Of a stretch of DNA of 64,000 bases, positions 10,194 to 21,599 are shown in pieces (the stretch's first letter is position 1; each line of letters begins with the position of its first letter). The stretch is from NCBI GenBank assembly GCA_014529385.2, contig CM043953.1, forward strand, positions 88,397,342-88,461,341. Reading direction: 5' to 3'. This DNA comes from Adiantum capillus-veneris (taxonomy: Eukaryota; Streptophyta; Polypodiopsida; Polypodiales; Pteridaceae). Both the position numbers and the translations under genes were made by a program. The notes beneath the pieces are model-generated. The model did not search any database. It saw nothing but the letters and a program-made list of their open reading frames with translations, and was not told the DNA's origin.

Positions 10194-13100
10194 ATGGCAT
10201 CCGCAAAGTCACCGGCAAAGAAGAAAAGGATGACCATAAAAGATTACCTAGAAGAGGTAGAGACATTTGTCATACCAGAAGGAGCTCTAAAGTCAACAAG
10301 CACATGGATCCAAGAAGATTTTCTAGAGTCCATTGATCTAAAGATTTACCAACGCGTGTTCAAAGACACAAACGGAAACGTGATAGAGCTACTAATGTTA
10401 CCGTGGGAACTCAATGAGTTCGTCAAAAGCAAGATGGCAGAGTATCTGGAGAAGATTGATCTCCATAATTACTTTGAAGCGGTGCCGGCAGGTATTGACA
10501 TAAAAAGAGTCTGGGAATTTGTGACAACAATAAAAGAAGATGGAGTGGCCTGAGTTACAGATCTGCAGGGCAAGCCAGGCACTGAGATTCTAATCACGAA
10601 AAGAGTAGTGGCAGCTAAACTAGACCTCTCCAACAAGGGGGATAGTGTAACCAAAAGAAGAGATGAAGTAAAGGTGTACACTGAAAAGAAAGCCAACTAT
10701 ACCTTTGAAGATATTGCCAACCCCAAAGTGGCAATCATGAGTCAGCTGTACAATCAATATTTCCATATGTGTACAAAGTGGCCACAAAAGTATAGGATGC
10801 CTCCTGCAGCAATTGCCACAACATTCACCTAGGCAATGCAGAAAAGCAAGCCGAAGATCATCAATTATGCAGCTTATGTACATGATAATCTTGTAAAGAT
10901 GGGTAACAAGAACCCCACATACATTGTGTCGGGTGAGCTAATCACAAAGGTGATTTATGGAGCATTGTACGCCAAGGGGAGATGGTCTGACCCTCCATTA
11001 CAGAATGACTGGATGAGGCTCAAGGAAGATAAGGAAGATGAACAGCCCAAAGCACCAAGGGTGGCAACCCGTTTGAAACGCCGGTTAGAAACCGTGCAAG
11101 AAGAGTAGCCACAGCTAAAGAAGGGAAATAAAAAATTTTCCCAAGTGCCAGTAAAAGAGACAAAATCACAGAAAGCGGCACGTCTAGAGCGGCTGATGGA
11201 AATCTTCAGGGCAAAAAGAGCCCTCAAAGGATATTTAGACGAGCTATGGAAGCCGTCTCTAGAAGCAATGTCAGGATCATCCCGAAGTGTGCACAGAGAC
11301 AGATTCAATGATTACATTAAGAATTTTGAGATTCTTGATGCCACCGCAGAGAATATCCCACATGTACCCTTTACAGAAGAGGAAGTGGAGCAAGTCCGAC
11401 AGAAACTGCTAGAAGAGCAGGAGGGCCAAGAGAGAGAGAAAGGAAAACCAAGGCTGACAGAGATTTCAAGAAGAAGCCAACAACTCCACCGGCCAGCCCA
11501 CCTCCCTCACCACCTCCTCGTAGCCCTCCACAAGAAGAGAAAGAGGAGCAAGACAAACCAGAAGACCAAGAAGAGTCCAAGGAAGAGCAAAGCCAGGAGC
11601 AAGAACCAAAGGAAGAGGCTAAGCCTAAATGTGGGCAACCAGAGCCAAATGAATCATACAACACATTTCTAGACCTGCTAGCTGCCGGATATACAAAAGA
11701 AGAGGCTGCCACAATCGCATTCAACTTGGCAAGCAAGGAGCCCAAAGAGCAAATGCAGAGCATATGGTTAGTAGAGCTAAAGGAGATGGCCACTGATACA
11801 GTGGACCTGCACCCGCCCACCAATGATTGGGATGTGGTGATGACAAAGCTAACTGAGATCAGAGCACATTCAATGGCCTCAGAAAGTGAAATGGCAACTC
11901 TCAAAGCCACTGAAGTGCAGATAAAGCTGGAAGTTGACACTTTACAAAAACAAAGACAAAGGCAGACAGAGAGAGAAGCAGAGCTGCAAGCTAGTCTGGC
12001 AAAGGCATTGCAAAGATGCCAGGAAATGGAAAGAGAAAATCAGGCAGCAGCTCAAAGACTGCAAGGAGCCGAAGAGGAGTATAGACAACTCAGCAAGTCA
12101 TTGACAGCTACGGAGAGGGAAAGGGATAACCTAACCCTACAACTTGCTGAGGAGTCCAAGGAAGTTGAGGCCATGCGAAATGCCAAAGAAAAGGCAGAAA
12201 TAGACCAGGAGGCTAGCCAGGATGAGATCATTGAGCTCAAGGACCAGCTTAAAGTTAAAGATCAAACCATCCAGCGGCTACGGGCATCTCCTGCCAGAGT
12301 TAGAGCTACTAGCTCGACTCACACCACTACAAAAAGCTAGATCTATGAAGAACAGATGAAAGAGCTTCAGAAAGAGTTGACTTTACAGAAAAATCAAAGG
12401 TTGATGATGGCGGAAGGGTCGGTGGTTATGAAAACACGCATGGAAGAAGAGCAGAAAGCAATGCAAGATGAGCTAGAAATTATCTAGAGAAAGCTCGAGG
12501 AGGCGGAGAAGGTAAATGCCGAATTGAACAACCTCCTCATGAACATGGGAGAAGAAGCTGAAGCAGAAAAACAGACACTCCTAAAGCAGATAGAAGAGCT
12601 GAGAGGACAACAGGCAGAAGAGCAGGCAGGTACAGGGCTGACAGCCATGGAAGGCATAGACCTAGAGAATGTAGCAGATCCTCTAGACACACCCATGCAA
12701 GAGGAAATCCTAGTAGGACCCTCTCAAGAGCCACAAGATCTGATACAAGAAGAGGAAGAGAAGCTGCGCAAGGCCATAGAGGCCATGACCATGCAGAAGA
12801 TCGACGCCAGCAACCTCCGGCGTGAATGGCTACAATCCTCTCTCCCATATCCTTTGCTAAAGTACGAAGCTGCCACCATCAACAAGAGGATTAGAGAAGA
12901 GCCGACAGTGCCACTCTACACAGCTGATATCTCCCAGCCTATTGGGGCAAAGTTGATAGTCGACTCCCAGCCCAGGTGGAGAAAGGCATGGCTGACGAAG
13001 TATCCACAGTACCTAATCCATTTGGTAGAGGCACCCAAAATCATCAGAGATAACCTAAGCTTCTGCCCTCTACCAAGGATACGGACGTGGAAGGCTCAGT

Positions 13101-13612
13101 AAATACTACAAAGAAGCCAACCAACTTGGTTGAACTACCCGAAGCTGCCAGGCTTGAAGGCGACGAGAGAATAAGTGTTCAATACATGGTGAAAACCCTA
13201 ACGGGCGCCATCAAATTGTTCACTAGCTCGCCTGACCTTTCTTGCATAATGATGAGGAAGATCTGCAAGACCCTTTGGCAGTCTTTGAGACGTTCAAACC
13301 GGGCCAGGTGACAGACAGTATCTTCTTCTTTCAAGATACTTACAGATGTGCATATGATCTGTCTGGTCAGCCTTCCAGGGAGGTGATACATGCATTGTAT
13401 CAAAGGATAATGTTTCTGCCATCCTATCACCTCCAGGCCTTTGAAGAAGTGTTCTACACCGGCTTCTTCACCATCAACACTTATATATTCGGCCCAATAT
13501 TGCTGGATTTACATGCAAGATACGAGTCGTTGCTCAAGATGCGCGAAACAATAAGTCTGATGAAGAAGCAGCTCAACAGCCATGTCGGGGACGACATGAG
13601 CAAGGAGGGGGG
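10194..13612 (+). pseudogene. Long gag-like protein of a gag-only LTR retrotransposon
   Basis: About 1,100 codons in one decayed reading path. An ATG at 10194 opens MASAKSPAKKKRMTIKDYLE. The first frame runs to about 11460 with in-frame stops at 10551, 10830 and 11106. A frame change leads into a Pro/Glu/Lys-rich linker and then, from 11726, a long heptad-rich coiled coil (to about 12340 and again 12350-12640, stops at 12338 and 12485). A globular C-terminal part follows (12790-13100, then two more frame changes to 13612). No protease, integrase, RT or RNase H is seen before the polypurine tract, so the element depends on others for replication. I do not recognise the N-terminal fold; calling it Gag rests on position directly upstream of the polypurine tract and LTR and on the absence of any other gene. 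Confidence 0.6.
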
Positions 13613-13615
13613 GAG
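13599..13615 (+). other. Polypurine tract
   Basis: AGCAAGGAGGGGGGGAG, purines except one C, immediately before the TGTTAGAAGC that starts the 3' LTR. This is the expected primer site for plus-strand DNA synthesis. Confidence 0.8.
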
Positions 13616-15888
13616 TGTTAGAAGCTGGACACACCCTACGGAAACTGACTACTCGGCAGATTATCATTTTTTGTAATTATTCATTTATTGAGAAAACTCG
13701 ACGTTTCACCTTGTAAATATTGGGACTTATAGAAGTTTCCAGATTGTATTGCAGTTTTGATAGTTAGATTGAGTAGATGGTTGATTTGGAACTTTAGGGT
13801 TTGAGAATTGTAAGGTATTTATACCACTTTTTGACCTTAATAAAGGACCTTTTGTCATTTTTAAAAAGTTTTTTAAAGTATGTGAGTGAGCGTACTGTGT
13901 ACGAGAGAGAGTGTGAGCTCCATCTTGACGCTACGTGTGCACCGGTGGTCGGAATCGAGTGCGGAGAAGTGCAGTGTGTTTCCCCCGACGAGAGCTACGC
14001 ACCGATACCTACATTGCGCGCATACGGTCCGGTTTTACGAGCTCCATCTACGAGCTTCATTTGGTGATTCGGTGAGCATACATTGTCCAATTTTGCATTG
14101 CAGCATATCCACGGTTCACATTGAGTAGAGCTACACATTAACACTAGGTTGGTAATGGGACACTTTTATTTCGTGGGACACTTTTATGTCCTATTAAGTG
14201 ACCATTTTCCTTGAATTATGTCAAGAGTTTCAAAATGGATTTTGGGGTGCTATCTATCTAGAAAGTTGTCTCATGAGCTGAAAAAAACTCGACATTTTTT
14301 TGGAATATCAATTCCATCTTTAACCTTGTCGTTGCACAACATTTCACAAACTAAACTGTGTGAAAAAACGGGTCCTGTTCTTGGCTTTTTTCAATTTTTT
14401 GCAACTATACCACTCTAGAATTCATGTTTGTGAGGTCTATAATGCTAGAGAACTATCTTTAGTAGTCCTCAACATGTCCTGATGCTTCTAGGGAGAAATA
14501 AATGTTAAAGTTGTAAGTTATGACCAAATTACAAAAATTGTCAAATCCTGTTTTTTAGCCAATTTTAGCTCTTCTATGATTTTTTTGGTGGCTTTCATGA
14601 TATCCAAATGAAATTTTGATTTTCTATGTCACATATTGTAACATAAAGCTAACATTCCTTGAGTTTTGGGGCACCTAATACCCTATTTTGCATAGTAGAC
14701 AACGATGATTGATTTTTTCAATTATAGAAGAAAACGAAACATTCTAGTATATCAAGTATAGCTTTTTCAATATTGTTAGTTTCTTGTGACAATTACATGC
14801 ATTTTGTAGTTAGTAACCATATCTAGTCATAAGGATCAAATTTGGCTAGATATTGAATAGTTTCTATGGGATTCTGCAACTCATAATGTTGAACCCAGAT
14901 TTTTCATGTTTGCTGTATTTAGCACTTCATCTTTGTCCCCAAGATTCCCCTTGGTAAGAGATGTAATATTCTTTTGACATGCTCCATGGCTCCTTATGAA
15001 CCTAAAGAACAATAGGGAACTAAGAAAACATGCATATATTATTTGTATTGAGCGTGGCTATAGAAACTTTGATGATAGGTTTGCAGAATGGTAAAAATTC
15101 AACTTTTTTGTACCTAATTCTTTTGGCAAAACAAAAAATAGTGAGTGAGAAGCAATCATATGTTCTGGTCACCAACCCATTGAAGTTAACTAGGGAATTT
15201 ATCTCAAGTCCTACAAAAATCCCTAATCTTATTTTTATGCAACAAAACGTAAGAAATGACTGTTTTGATGAAAATGTACTGGTCGATCAACTTTGGAGGC
15301 TTGGTGTGACCAAAAGATGAGAAATTTTACAAGTTTCTTATTTTTTACATGTGTAGAAGGCCTTGAACTATGACCTCATGAAAGGATTTTACAAAATGAG
15401 TGGATCTACTATGGTTTTGGAGGTTTTTTTCAAAACCCTGAAAGGACACTTTTATGTCCTGTTAGGTTACCAACCTAGTGTTAAGCACTTTAGATTTTGG
15501 AAATGAAGACCTGCAAATTTCGGCCAAACATCCTACGTGATTTTGCACTGGGTGTTTTGGGTTGAGGTTTTGGTTCATAGACCTTAGGGAGAGCGACCTA
15601 TTGGTGTTAGTAGGGTCTCCTTCAAGTTCTGTGGTGTTTCGAGATTGTTCGATGGGTATTCGGCTCTAGAAAGCGTTGTAGGAAGTTTCCTCTTATGCAC
15701 TCTTGAAGACTGTGACTTAGACATTGAATAGAGACCTCTGTAGGAATTAGTTAGGAGTCGGTCGAGTGTAGGTTGACACCTTAGACTTGCTTCCACGCGC
15801 CTGCGGGTCGAGCTTCGTCCTTAGCTGACAAATCTTGTTAGGTGAGTTCTCGTTGTGCTGACATCCGTCGTGGCGTATCCATCCAACA
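13616..15888 (+). repeat. 3' LTR of the gag-only element, split by another insertion
   Basis: Starts TGTTAGAAGCTGG after the polypurine tract. Promoter-like TATTTATA at 13816-13823 and a polyadenylation-like AATAAAG at 13839-13845 are in order. The 1,339-bp inverted-repeat element at 14142-15480 interrupts it. The proposed end is ..CCAACA at 15888, next to the LINE fragment; without the insertion the LTR would be about 930 bp. The matching 5' LTR is not in the window: upstream of gag lies the 280-bp array instead. Confidence 0.6.
14142..15480. mobile_element. 1.34-kb non-coding DNA element with perfect terminal inverted repeats and TTAA target duplication
   Basis: Left end CACTAGGTTGGTAA (14142-14155), right end TTACCAACCTAGTG (15467-15480), a perfect 14-bp inverted pair, each flanked outward by TTAA (14138-14141, 15481-15484). 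Just inside each end is GGACACTTTTATGTCC, itself an imperfect dyad (about 14183-14198 and 15444-15459), and the left end has a second GGGACACTTTTAT. The interior has no recognisable gene, so it would be mobilised in trans. TTAA duplication suggests piggyBac-like insertion. The CACTA start suggests En/Spm, but that superfamily duplicates 3 bp and the flanking triplets (TAA, TTA) do not match. Confidence 0.8.
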
Positions 15889-15902
15889 CTAGCCTATTCG
15901 GA

Positions 15903-16019
15903 AAAAGGTTTGTTGCTTGCATCTTAAGCATTGGCGACCCATAACCATGATTTTTGTGGCATACAAAATCATTGCCAAGGCAATCACTCTTAGAATTGCT
16001 CTCCTCCTAGACAAAGTCA
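15903..16019 (+). pseudogene. LINE reverse transcriptase, upstream half of a split copy
   Basis: Translation from about 15915 gives LKHWRPITMIFVAYKIIAKA, continuing to LLDKVIS. This is the N-terminal RT motif of plant LINEs (N-W-R-P-I-S-L-x-N-x-x-Y-K-I-x-A-K). It stops exactly at the target duplication of the LTR element at 16025, and the next residues of the same domain resume at 29917. Upstream it abuts the LTR ending at 15888, so the rest of the LINE 5' part is missing. Confidence 0.8.
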
Positions 16020-16024
16020 TCTCC

Positions 16025-16507
16025 TGTTATGGAATTGATATTTTACTATTTATTGCAGCTTATAGTTGGAAAAGGCTTGACCAATCTAGGCCTATACGAA
16101 CAAACATATATATTGTACATTTTATTATTCAAGTGCTCTTTTATGAGCTTTGGCCATTTATGGCCGACCGGCCAGTTTGTAATCAATTTGACCATTCAAG
16201 AAATCTATAAATCAAATACGTGCAAGAGGGAAATGGTCACTCTTGCACGGGGGGAGATTGCACCCAGTGCTTGTGTCTTCTTCCTTCTCTCATCTCTTCT
16301 CTCTGTTCGTGCCGGCGTAGCACTCCGCTCTAGGAGGTGAGTCTGGACGCGCTCTCTCACTCTATCTCGCTCCCTGTCTCTCTCTGTTCACGTATGATTT
16401 GGTTATGTGCTACAGAATTCACCAAGTATTCATATTTTTTGGGTTTATGGTTTGCAGTATATTGGTATTAGTGTTTTGCAGGGCTCTCCACACTTCCGTT
16501 TGTAGAA
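16025..16507 (+). repeat. 5' LTR of the LARD-like element
   Basis: Begins TGTTATGGAATTGATATTTT; ends CGTTTGTAGAA, where the 3' copy has CGTTTGTAGCA, so the usual terminal CA is mutated. 483 bp versus 479 bp for the partner. Both contain GAGCTTTGGCCATTTATG and a CT-rich stretch (about 16280-16385) that could be the transcribed leader. Confidence 0.9.
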
Positions 16508-16508
16508 G

Positions 16509-16520
16509 TGGTATCAAAGA
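16509..16520 (+). other. Primer-binding site for initiator tRNA-Met
   Basis: TGGTATCAAAGA, matching TGGTATCAGAGC except two bases, one base after the 5' LTR. Confirms orientation and the LTR end. Confidence 0.85.
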
Positions 16521-16911
16521 TGTGGCTATGCTCTTGGTTATGCAATGATTACGGACATGAAGAACTTTATCAAAGCTAAGTGTTGTCACTTTTTTTTTCA
16601 TTCTAAATTTTGAATGATTATGTCCTCTTTCTTTTTCATAGAATGTTTATGATTTGGTTGGTCTATACCTAATCAATTTGCGATCAATTCATATCTAGAT
16701 ATAGCGCTTTGCACTGCATAATAGAGAAATTAGCTGCTTTTAGTAGATGCATACTAGGAAAAACTCAAATCGGTTGAATACTATGATTAAGTGCATGTGC
16801 GGTTGCAGTTAGAGTATCTTGACCATGGATAATCATGGTCGATTGATTACTAATAGGTGAGCTTATGACAATAAGGAGTAGAGGAGTTGTAAAAGGCATA
16901 GCGGAATTATA

Positions 16912-17281
16912 GAATTTTTGTCCATTGTAGTAGGAACTACATGGCACAGTTGTGCACAATGCGAACCGATTAGAGGTGACCATATGGTGGGAACCACCTT
17001 GCAGGAGGGTTAAATTTTAATTTCATCCACTAACTTATTGTCGTCTATGTGCATCATTTTCATCCCCTCAACGTTGAAGAGACCTAGCTTGTTGCCGTGG
17101 TCACCAGCCAAAGATGACAACAACAATGCTTCATAGTTTTTGTGCTATGACTGTTGCCCGTTGTTCGAGGCATTGAATGGTGATGTCAACCCAAAATTTT
17201 TGTCCATTGTAGTAGGAACTACATGGCACAGTTGTGCACAATGCAAACCAATTAGAGGTGACCATATGGTGGGAACCACCT
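16912..17281 (+). repeat. Tandem A-B-A' duplication that preserves the hAT empty site
   Basis: Segment A (16912-17000, TTTTTGTCCATTGTAGTAGG to GGGAACCACCT) is repeated at 17198-17281. Segment B (17000-17197, starting TGCAGGAGGGTTAAATTTTA) is repeated at 25034-25230. The original arrangement was A-B-A'-B', and the hAT element lies exactly between A' and B'. The intact A-B junction at 17000-17007 has one TGCAGGAG, the same 8 bp that flank the hAT (TGCAAGAG left, TGCAGGAG right). Confidence 0.9.
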
Positions 17282-17678
17282 TGCAAGAGCAGGGATTTCA
17301 AAATGACGTGATCACACTATAATTTCAGGTTAATAACAATAGAAATGCAAAATAACAAATATTATGTTAATTGACATTCATCTTTTTTGACCTCCAAGGA
17401 GACCTGGAGACCGACTCGTAGCCCGCTGGGCAAGTTAGTTGGCCCGTCGGGTAAAGCTATTTCCCCGCCGGGTAAAGCCGTGGCTATATAAAGGCGACGC
17501 TGGTGCTTGTCTTTTTCACAAAAGAGGTACATTGAAAAGTCTTCACCGAACTTTCTGGCAGCTTTCCACATTCTCAAAGCAGTGTAGCAGTAATTTTTTA
17601 AACCCTTCCTTATTTTATTGATTTTTTTTTGAGTTTTTTGCGTTAAAAATTAAAGGTATAAAATTTCTTTTATCAAAT

Positions 17679-19024
17679 CATCGTACGTGGATACACTGGC
17701 ACATGGTTGCAATTGCGGCTAGGTGTGTCATTGCAAAAGCGTACGATGATTATGTTTTATATTGCTCCCAGTCATTCATGCTTCGGCACACATGGTTGCA
17801 ACAGTGCGACTAGGTGTGTTGCTGCTAGAATGACAGGAGCATTTGTTTGAAAGAAGTAACCGTGCGTGAATGCACTGGCACATGGTTGCAATTGCGTCTT
17901 GGTGTGTCATTGCAAAAGCGTAGGGTGATTATGTTTTATGTTGCTCCCAGTCATTCATGCTTCGGCACATGGTTGCAATTGCGACCAGGTGTGTTTCTGC
18001 TAGAATGACAGGAGCATCTGTTTGAAAGAAGTCAACGTGCGTGGATGCACTGGCACATGGTTACAATTGTGGCTAGGTGTGTCATTGCAAAAACGCAAGA
18101 TGACTATGTTTTATGTTGCTTCCCTTCATTCATGCTTCGGCACATGGTTGCAATTGCGACTAGGTGTGTTGCTGCTAGATTGACGGTAGCATCTAATGCA
18201 TGAATGTGTGCTCAAATAATTTCATAATGCTTCATATGCTTGAATCTTGAAAGAAGAAATCGTGCGTGGATGCACTGGCACATGGTTGCAATTGCGACTA
18301 GGTGTGTCATTGCAAAAGCGTAGGATGACTATGTTTTATGTTACTCCCAGTCATTCATGCTTCGACACATGGTTGCAATTGCGACTAGGTATGTTGCTGC
18401 TAGAATGAAAGGATCATCTGTTTGAAAGAAGTCACCGTGCATGGGTGCACTGGCACATGGTTGCAATTGTGGCTAGGTGTGTCATTGCAAAAACGTAGGG
18501 TGCTCTATGTTTTATGTTGCTCCCAGTCATTCATGCTTCGGCACATGGTTGCAATTGCGACTAGGTGTGTTGCTGCTAGAATGACAGGAGCATCTGTTTG
18601 AAAGAAGTCACCGTGCATGGATGCACTGGCACATGGTTGCAATTGCGGCTAGGTGTGTCATTGCAAAAGCGTAGGGTGACTATGTTTTATGCTGCTCCCA
18701 GTCATGCATGCTTTGGCACATGGTTGCAATTGTGACTAGGTGTGTTGATGCTAGAATGACAGGAGCATCTGTTTGAAAGAAGTCAATGTGCGTGGATGCA
18801 CTGGCACATGGTTGCAATTGTGGCTAGGTGTGTCATTGCAAAAGCGTAGGATGACTATGTTTTATGTTGCTCCCAGTCATTCATGCTTCGGCACATGGTT
18901 GCAATTGCGACTAGGTGTGTTGTTGCTAGAATGACAGGAGCATCTGTTTGTAAGTTGTCGTACGGTGAGGCATTGGCACATGGTTGCAATTGCGATTAGG
19001 TGTGTCACTGCAAAAGCGTACGAG
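17679..19024 (+). repeat. Array of 15 hairpin modules (~178-bp dimeric unit)
   Basis: The core GGCACATGGTTGCAATTGCG..AGGTGTGT occurs 15 times (about 17697, 17790, 17877, 17965, 18051, 18139, 18272, 18363, 18450, 18540, 18627, 18716, 18804, 18892, 18975). The core is itself a stem (GGTTGC-AATT-GCGACT) inside CAC/GTG pairs. Two outer arm types alternate: type A with CATCGTACG..CGTACGATG-like arms and type B with GCTCCCAGTCATTC..GAATGACAGGAGC arms, so each ~88-bp module can fold back on itself. Dimer period 174-179 bp, with one longer spacer before 18272. No reading frame. It ends just before the kinase-like gene. Confidence 0.85.
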
Positions 19025-19133
19025 ATCTATGGTCTATACTGTACTTTTTCTTTCACGTAGAAAAGATCCAAATGTAGTGGCACATAGTTATATTTCACAA
19101 TGTGTTCTTTGCAATAATACCATTGCAGGAAAA

Positions 19134-20604
19134 ATGGATCCTTCTACTACTTCAATGATAGAGTTCAAAAATAAAATTAGACAATTGTTGATTACAATCG
19201 TCAGTGCACTAGATCCCGACGATATAGGGCAGATTGTTGCAGATGAGTCTAGATTGCAATCATTATACAGTGAGATTGCCCGCAAAATTTTGTTATTATA
19301 TCCAGACAAAACCACCGAATCAATAATCTCATTACTGAGCAGTTGGGTGGGCAATTTGCCCAAGGTGGCCTCTGATTTGAAAGAGGAATTCCCTCAAGAA
19401 GTAGACAAGGGTAAGCTAGAGCATTGGAACACTAGATGGAGAGCTGAAAAGGAGAGGTCAAGGCGAGCATCCCACATAGACACACAGTTTGGCCTAAGCA
19501 AGAAAATGCGAATGGCTATCACCAGAGTTATGGGGATCAGCCAAGTTGGAGAACCCTTTATTGAGGAGACTGCCATCGAGGGAACATCGGGTTCTACTAC
19601 TTCTCCCAGTCACCTGGAGAGCAGTATATACAATTCTGAATGTAGTATGACTCTGAGCATTCCAAATAAGTCCATTAAGAAGATCAAGAAACTTGGGTCA
19701 GGGGCTTATGGCACAGGGTGGCAAGAGGGATCGGTTTCCTTCCTGCAACGAATACTTATTGTGCCAAGGAGTTCAAAGGATAGGCCAAGCATTAGTGGAA
19801 AAGCTTTGCATCAGAAAGTGGGGTAGATCTCAACCATAGAGGGATTGTGAGGAGTATTGCCCACTCTGTAACTTTTCCATGGTTTCTGATATTCCCCTAC
19901 TTCAATGGGGGAACTTTAGGTGATCTTATGGAGACAGTGCCCCTTCCACTGGCTCTTTCACGACGCTTGTAGCGCATCAAGAGGGGAAAGGAAAGATCCC
20001 TGAAGACTTTAAATGGGAGCAGCCCTCTGAAGACCAGAAAACACGTATCAAGAGCCTGTGCAATCATGCTCCCTCGTTGATCCATGCCTTGGTGAAGGCA
20101 TTGCGATTCGCACATGACGAGGGAGTGATCCACAATGATCTCCATCCATGGAACATCATGTTGTACTTTACCAAGGATCTCACTCCCCGTATTGGAATAA
20201 TTGATTGGGGATTGGCTCTGCATGTTGGCTTAGAGACACAAAAGACCAACAATACCGATGAAAACTAGCAAAAGCTTCATCCTTGGTGAGCTCCTGAGTT
20301 ACTAGATGGCAATCACCCGTGCCCATGGACCAAGGCCACAGATGTGTACGCCATAGGATGGGTGATATGGAAATTTTGTAAGTTTTGTGGAGAGTTCCCT
20401 GACTACTACAGCACAGATTGGTTCAAACATAAGGTTTCAGTGGAGGTACAAGCCATATCTAGGATTGTTGTGGAAGGTTGGGTGAGGAAGAAATCCACAG
20501 ACAGAAAGACCTTGGCACTTTTGGATGAAGAATTAGAAAGATTTGAAGCCCAGCCAGAACGATGCTTACGCCCTCCCTCTGAATTGAGTGTAGCCTTTTT
20601 TTGA
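19134..20604 (+). pseudogene. Protein kinase domain gene carried by the hAT element, broken
   Basis: An ATG at 19134 follows a splice-acceptor-like CCATTGCAG. Residues 1-180 are a helical region I do not recognise. The kinase domain starts near 19670: Gly-rich loop LGSGAYG (19691-19711, frame 3), CAKEFKG with the ATP-binding Lys (19760, frame 2) and the C-lobe start (EGKGKIPEDFKW, frame 1). Then the catalytic loop HNDLHPWNIM (20130-20159; Asp and Asn kept, HRD becomes HND), IDWG in place of DFG, APE at 20290-20298 and DVYAIGW. Two frameshifts (19720-19980) and stops at 20266 and 20287 break it. Since the catalytic residues are conserved, decay probably followed insertion. An intact form would phosphorylate Ser/Thr or Tyr; substrate unknown. 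It sits convergent to the transposase. Confidence 0.8.
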
Positions 20605-20827
20605 TGGATATATGATGTACTTTATGAAGCAAGGTTTTCTGAGACTTTTGACTTATAAAAGCACTTTTAAAAATTGGATTTTATGCGCCATGGATGATGT
20701 TTGTGTAATAAAAACACTCTGTTATATCTCAATAGACAACAAATTTTCTATGAGTTTTGTTTTTTCTCTTAAGTTTCAAGCAATAAGCCACGTGGAATCA
20801 CTGATTGTCATTCATTGATTTAAAAAA

Positions 20828-20968
20828 TGGTGGTTGCTCTTATATCAATTGATTGTCGTAAGATGGTGGTTATTCTAATATCAATTGATTGTCGTAAAAT
20901 GGTGGTTAAAATTATAGCAATTGATTGTCGTAAAATGGTGGTTACTCTTATAGCTATTGATTATCATT
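20828..20968. repeat. 36-bp tandem repeat, four copies
   Basis: TGGTGGTT starts at 20828, 20864, 20900 and 20936, exactly 36 bp apart, each unit continuing to TCAATTGATTGTCGTAA with few changes. It lies between the kinase pseudogene and the next ORF, inside the hAT element. Confidence 0.9.
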
Positions 20969-20995
20969 AAGTTTGTATGCCGTAACTGAAGTATA

Positions 20996-21526
20996 GTGTT
21001 TAATCAGGATATGGATAATGATAATCAAAGGGCTAAGCGCGCTTTTGAGCGTCTCAGATCCATGTGTCAAGGCGGTGGAGTGAACGACACCGCTCGAATT
21101 GTAGCTCGTTGCTCCCAGTGGGCCAACCCAGTGGGTACACAATGGAAAGAGGTGAACACTAGGATTGACCGAGAAATGGTCAAATCCATATGGCCAGGCG
21201 TTGCAGATGAAAACATCAAGAAAGGCCGACTCAAGCTATCACAATGCATTAATGCAGACATAGGAGAGAATGCAGAGAACATATATCTCGATGTTATGGG
21301 TCATCCTATGCATCATATGGATTGTCCATTGTGGTTTGCCAAGATGTTATACATGCATTATGTCTTGGGTGAAGCAGTGGACTTCAGCTCAAGGACACCT
21401 CACATGACAGTTGAGGATATTCGCAGTAGTGCAATCACCATCACATGGCTTAAACAGAAGTCATGTGAACTTAAACAGTTTCTGAACTTAAACAGAAGTC
21501 ACTCAGTGGATTCAATAATCTATTAA
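20996..21526 (+). CDS. Unknown ORF inside the hAT element (176 aa)
   Basis: An uninterrupted frame reading FNQDMDNDNQRAKRAFERLR at its start and ending after NRSHSVDSIIY. The first codon is not ATG; the first Met codons are at residues 6 and about 23. It has a charged N-terminal helix, then WANPVGTQW and a His/Met-rich stretch (GHPMHHMDCPLWF). Composition is that of a globular protein, and the frame is open for its full length, unlike the kinase and transposase next to it. No family recognised. Convergent with the transposase, whose 3' end is 75 bp away. It may be the last exon of the kinase gene, or a separate captured gene. Confidence 0.5.
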   Translation: MFNQDMDNDNQRAKRAFERLRSMCQGGGVNDTARIVARCSQWANPVGTQWKEVNTRIDREMVKSIWPGVADENIKKGRLKLSQCINADIGENAENIYLDVMGHPMHHMDCPLWFAKMLYMHYVLGEAVDFSSRTPHMTVEDIRSSAITITWLKQKSCELKQFLNLNRSHSVDSIIY

Positions 21527-21599
21527 TTAAACCACCGTCGCTTGCTACGACGGGTCAAAGTTGGTTCAATTTCCAAATTCTCTTCAATCTCTTCTAAAG

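Noticed and set aside
14142-15480. CACTA superfamily assignment for the 1.34-kb element
   Set aside because: CACTA elements duplicate 3 bp; the triplets next to the ends (TAA and TTA) differ, whereas TTAA matches on both sides.
17679-19024. CRISPR-like array
   Set aside because: Repeats are imperfect, about 88 bp apart with related, not unique, spacers, and lie inside a plant hAT transposon.
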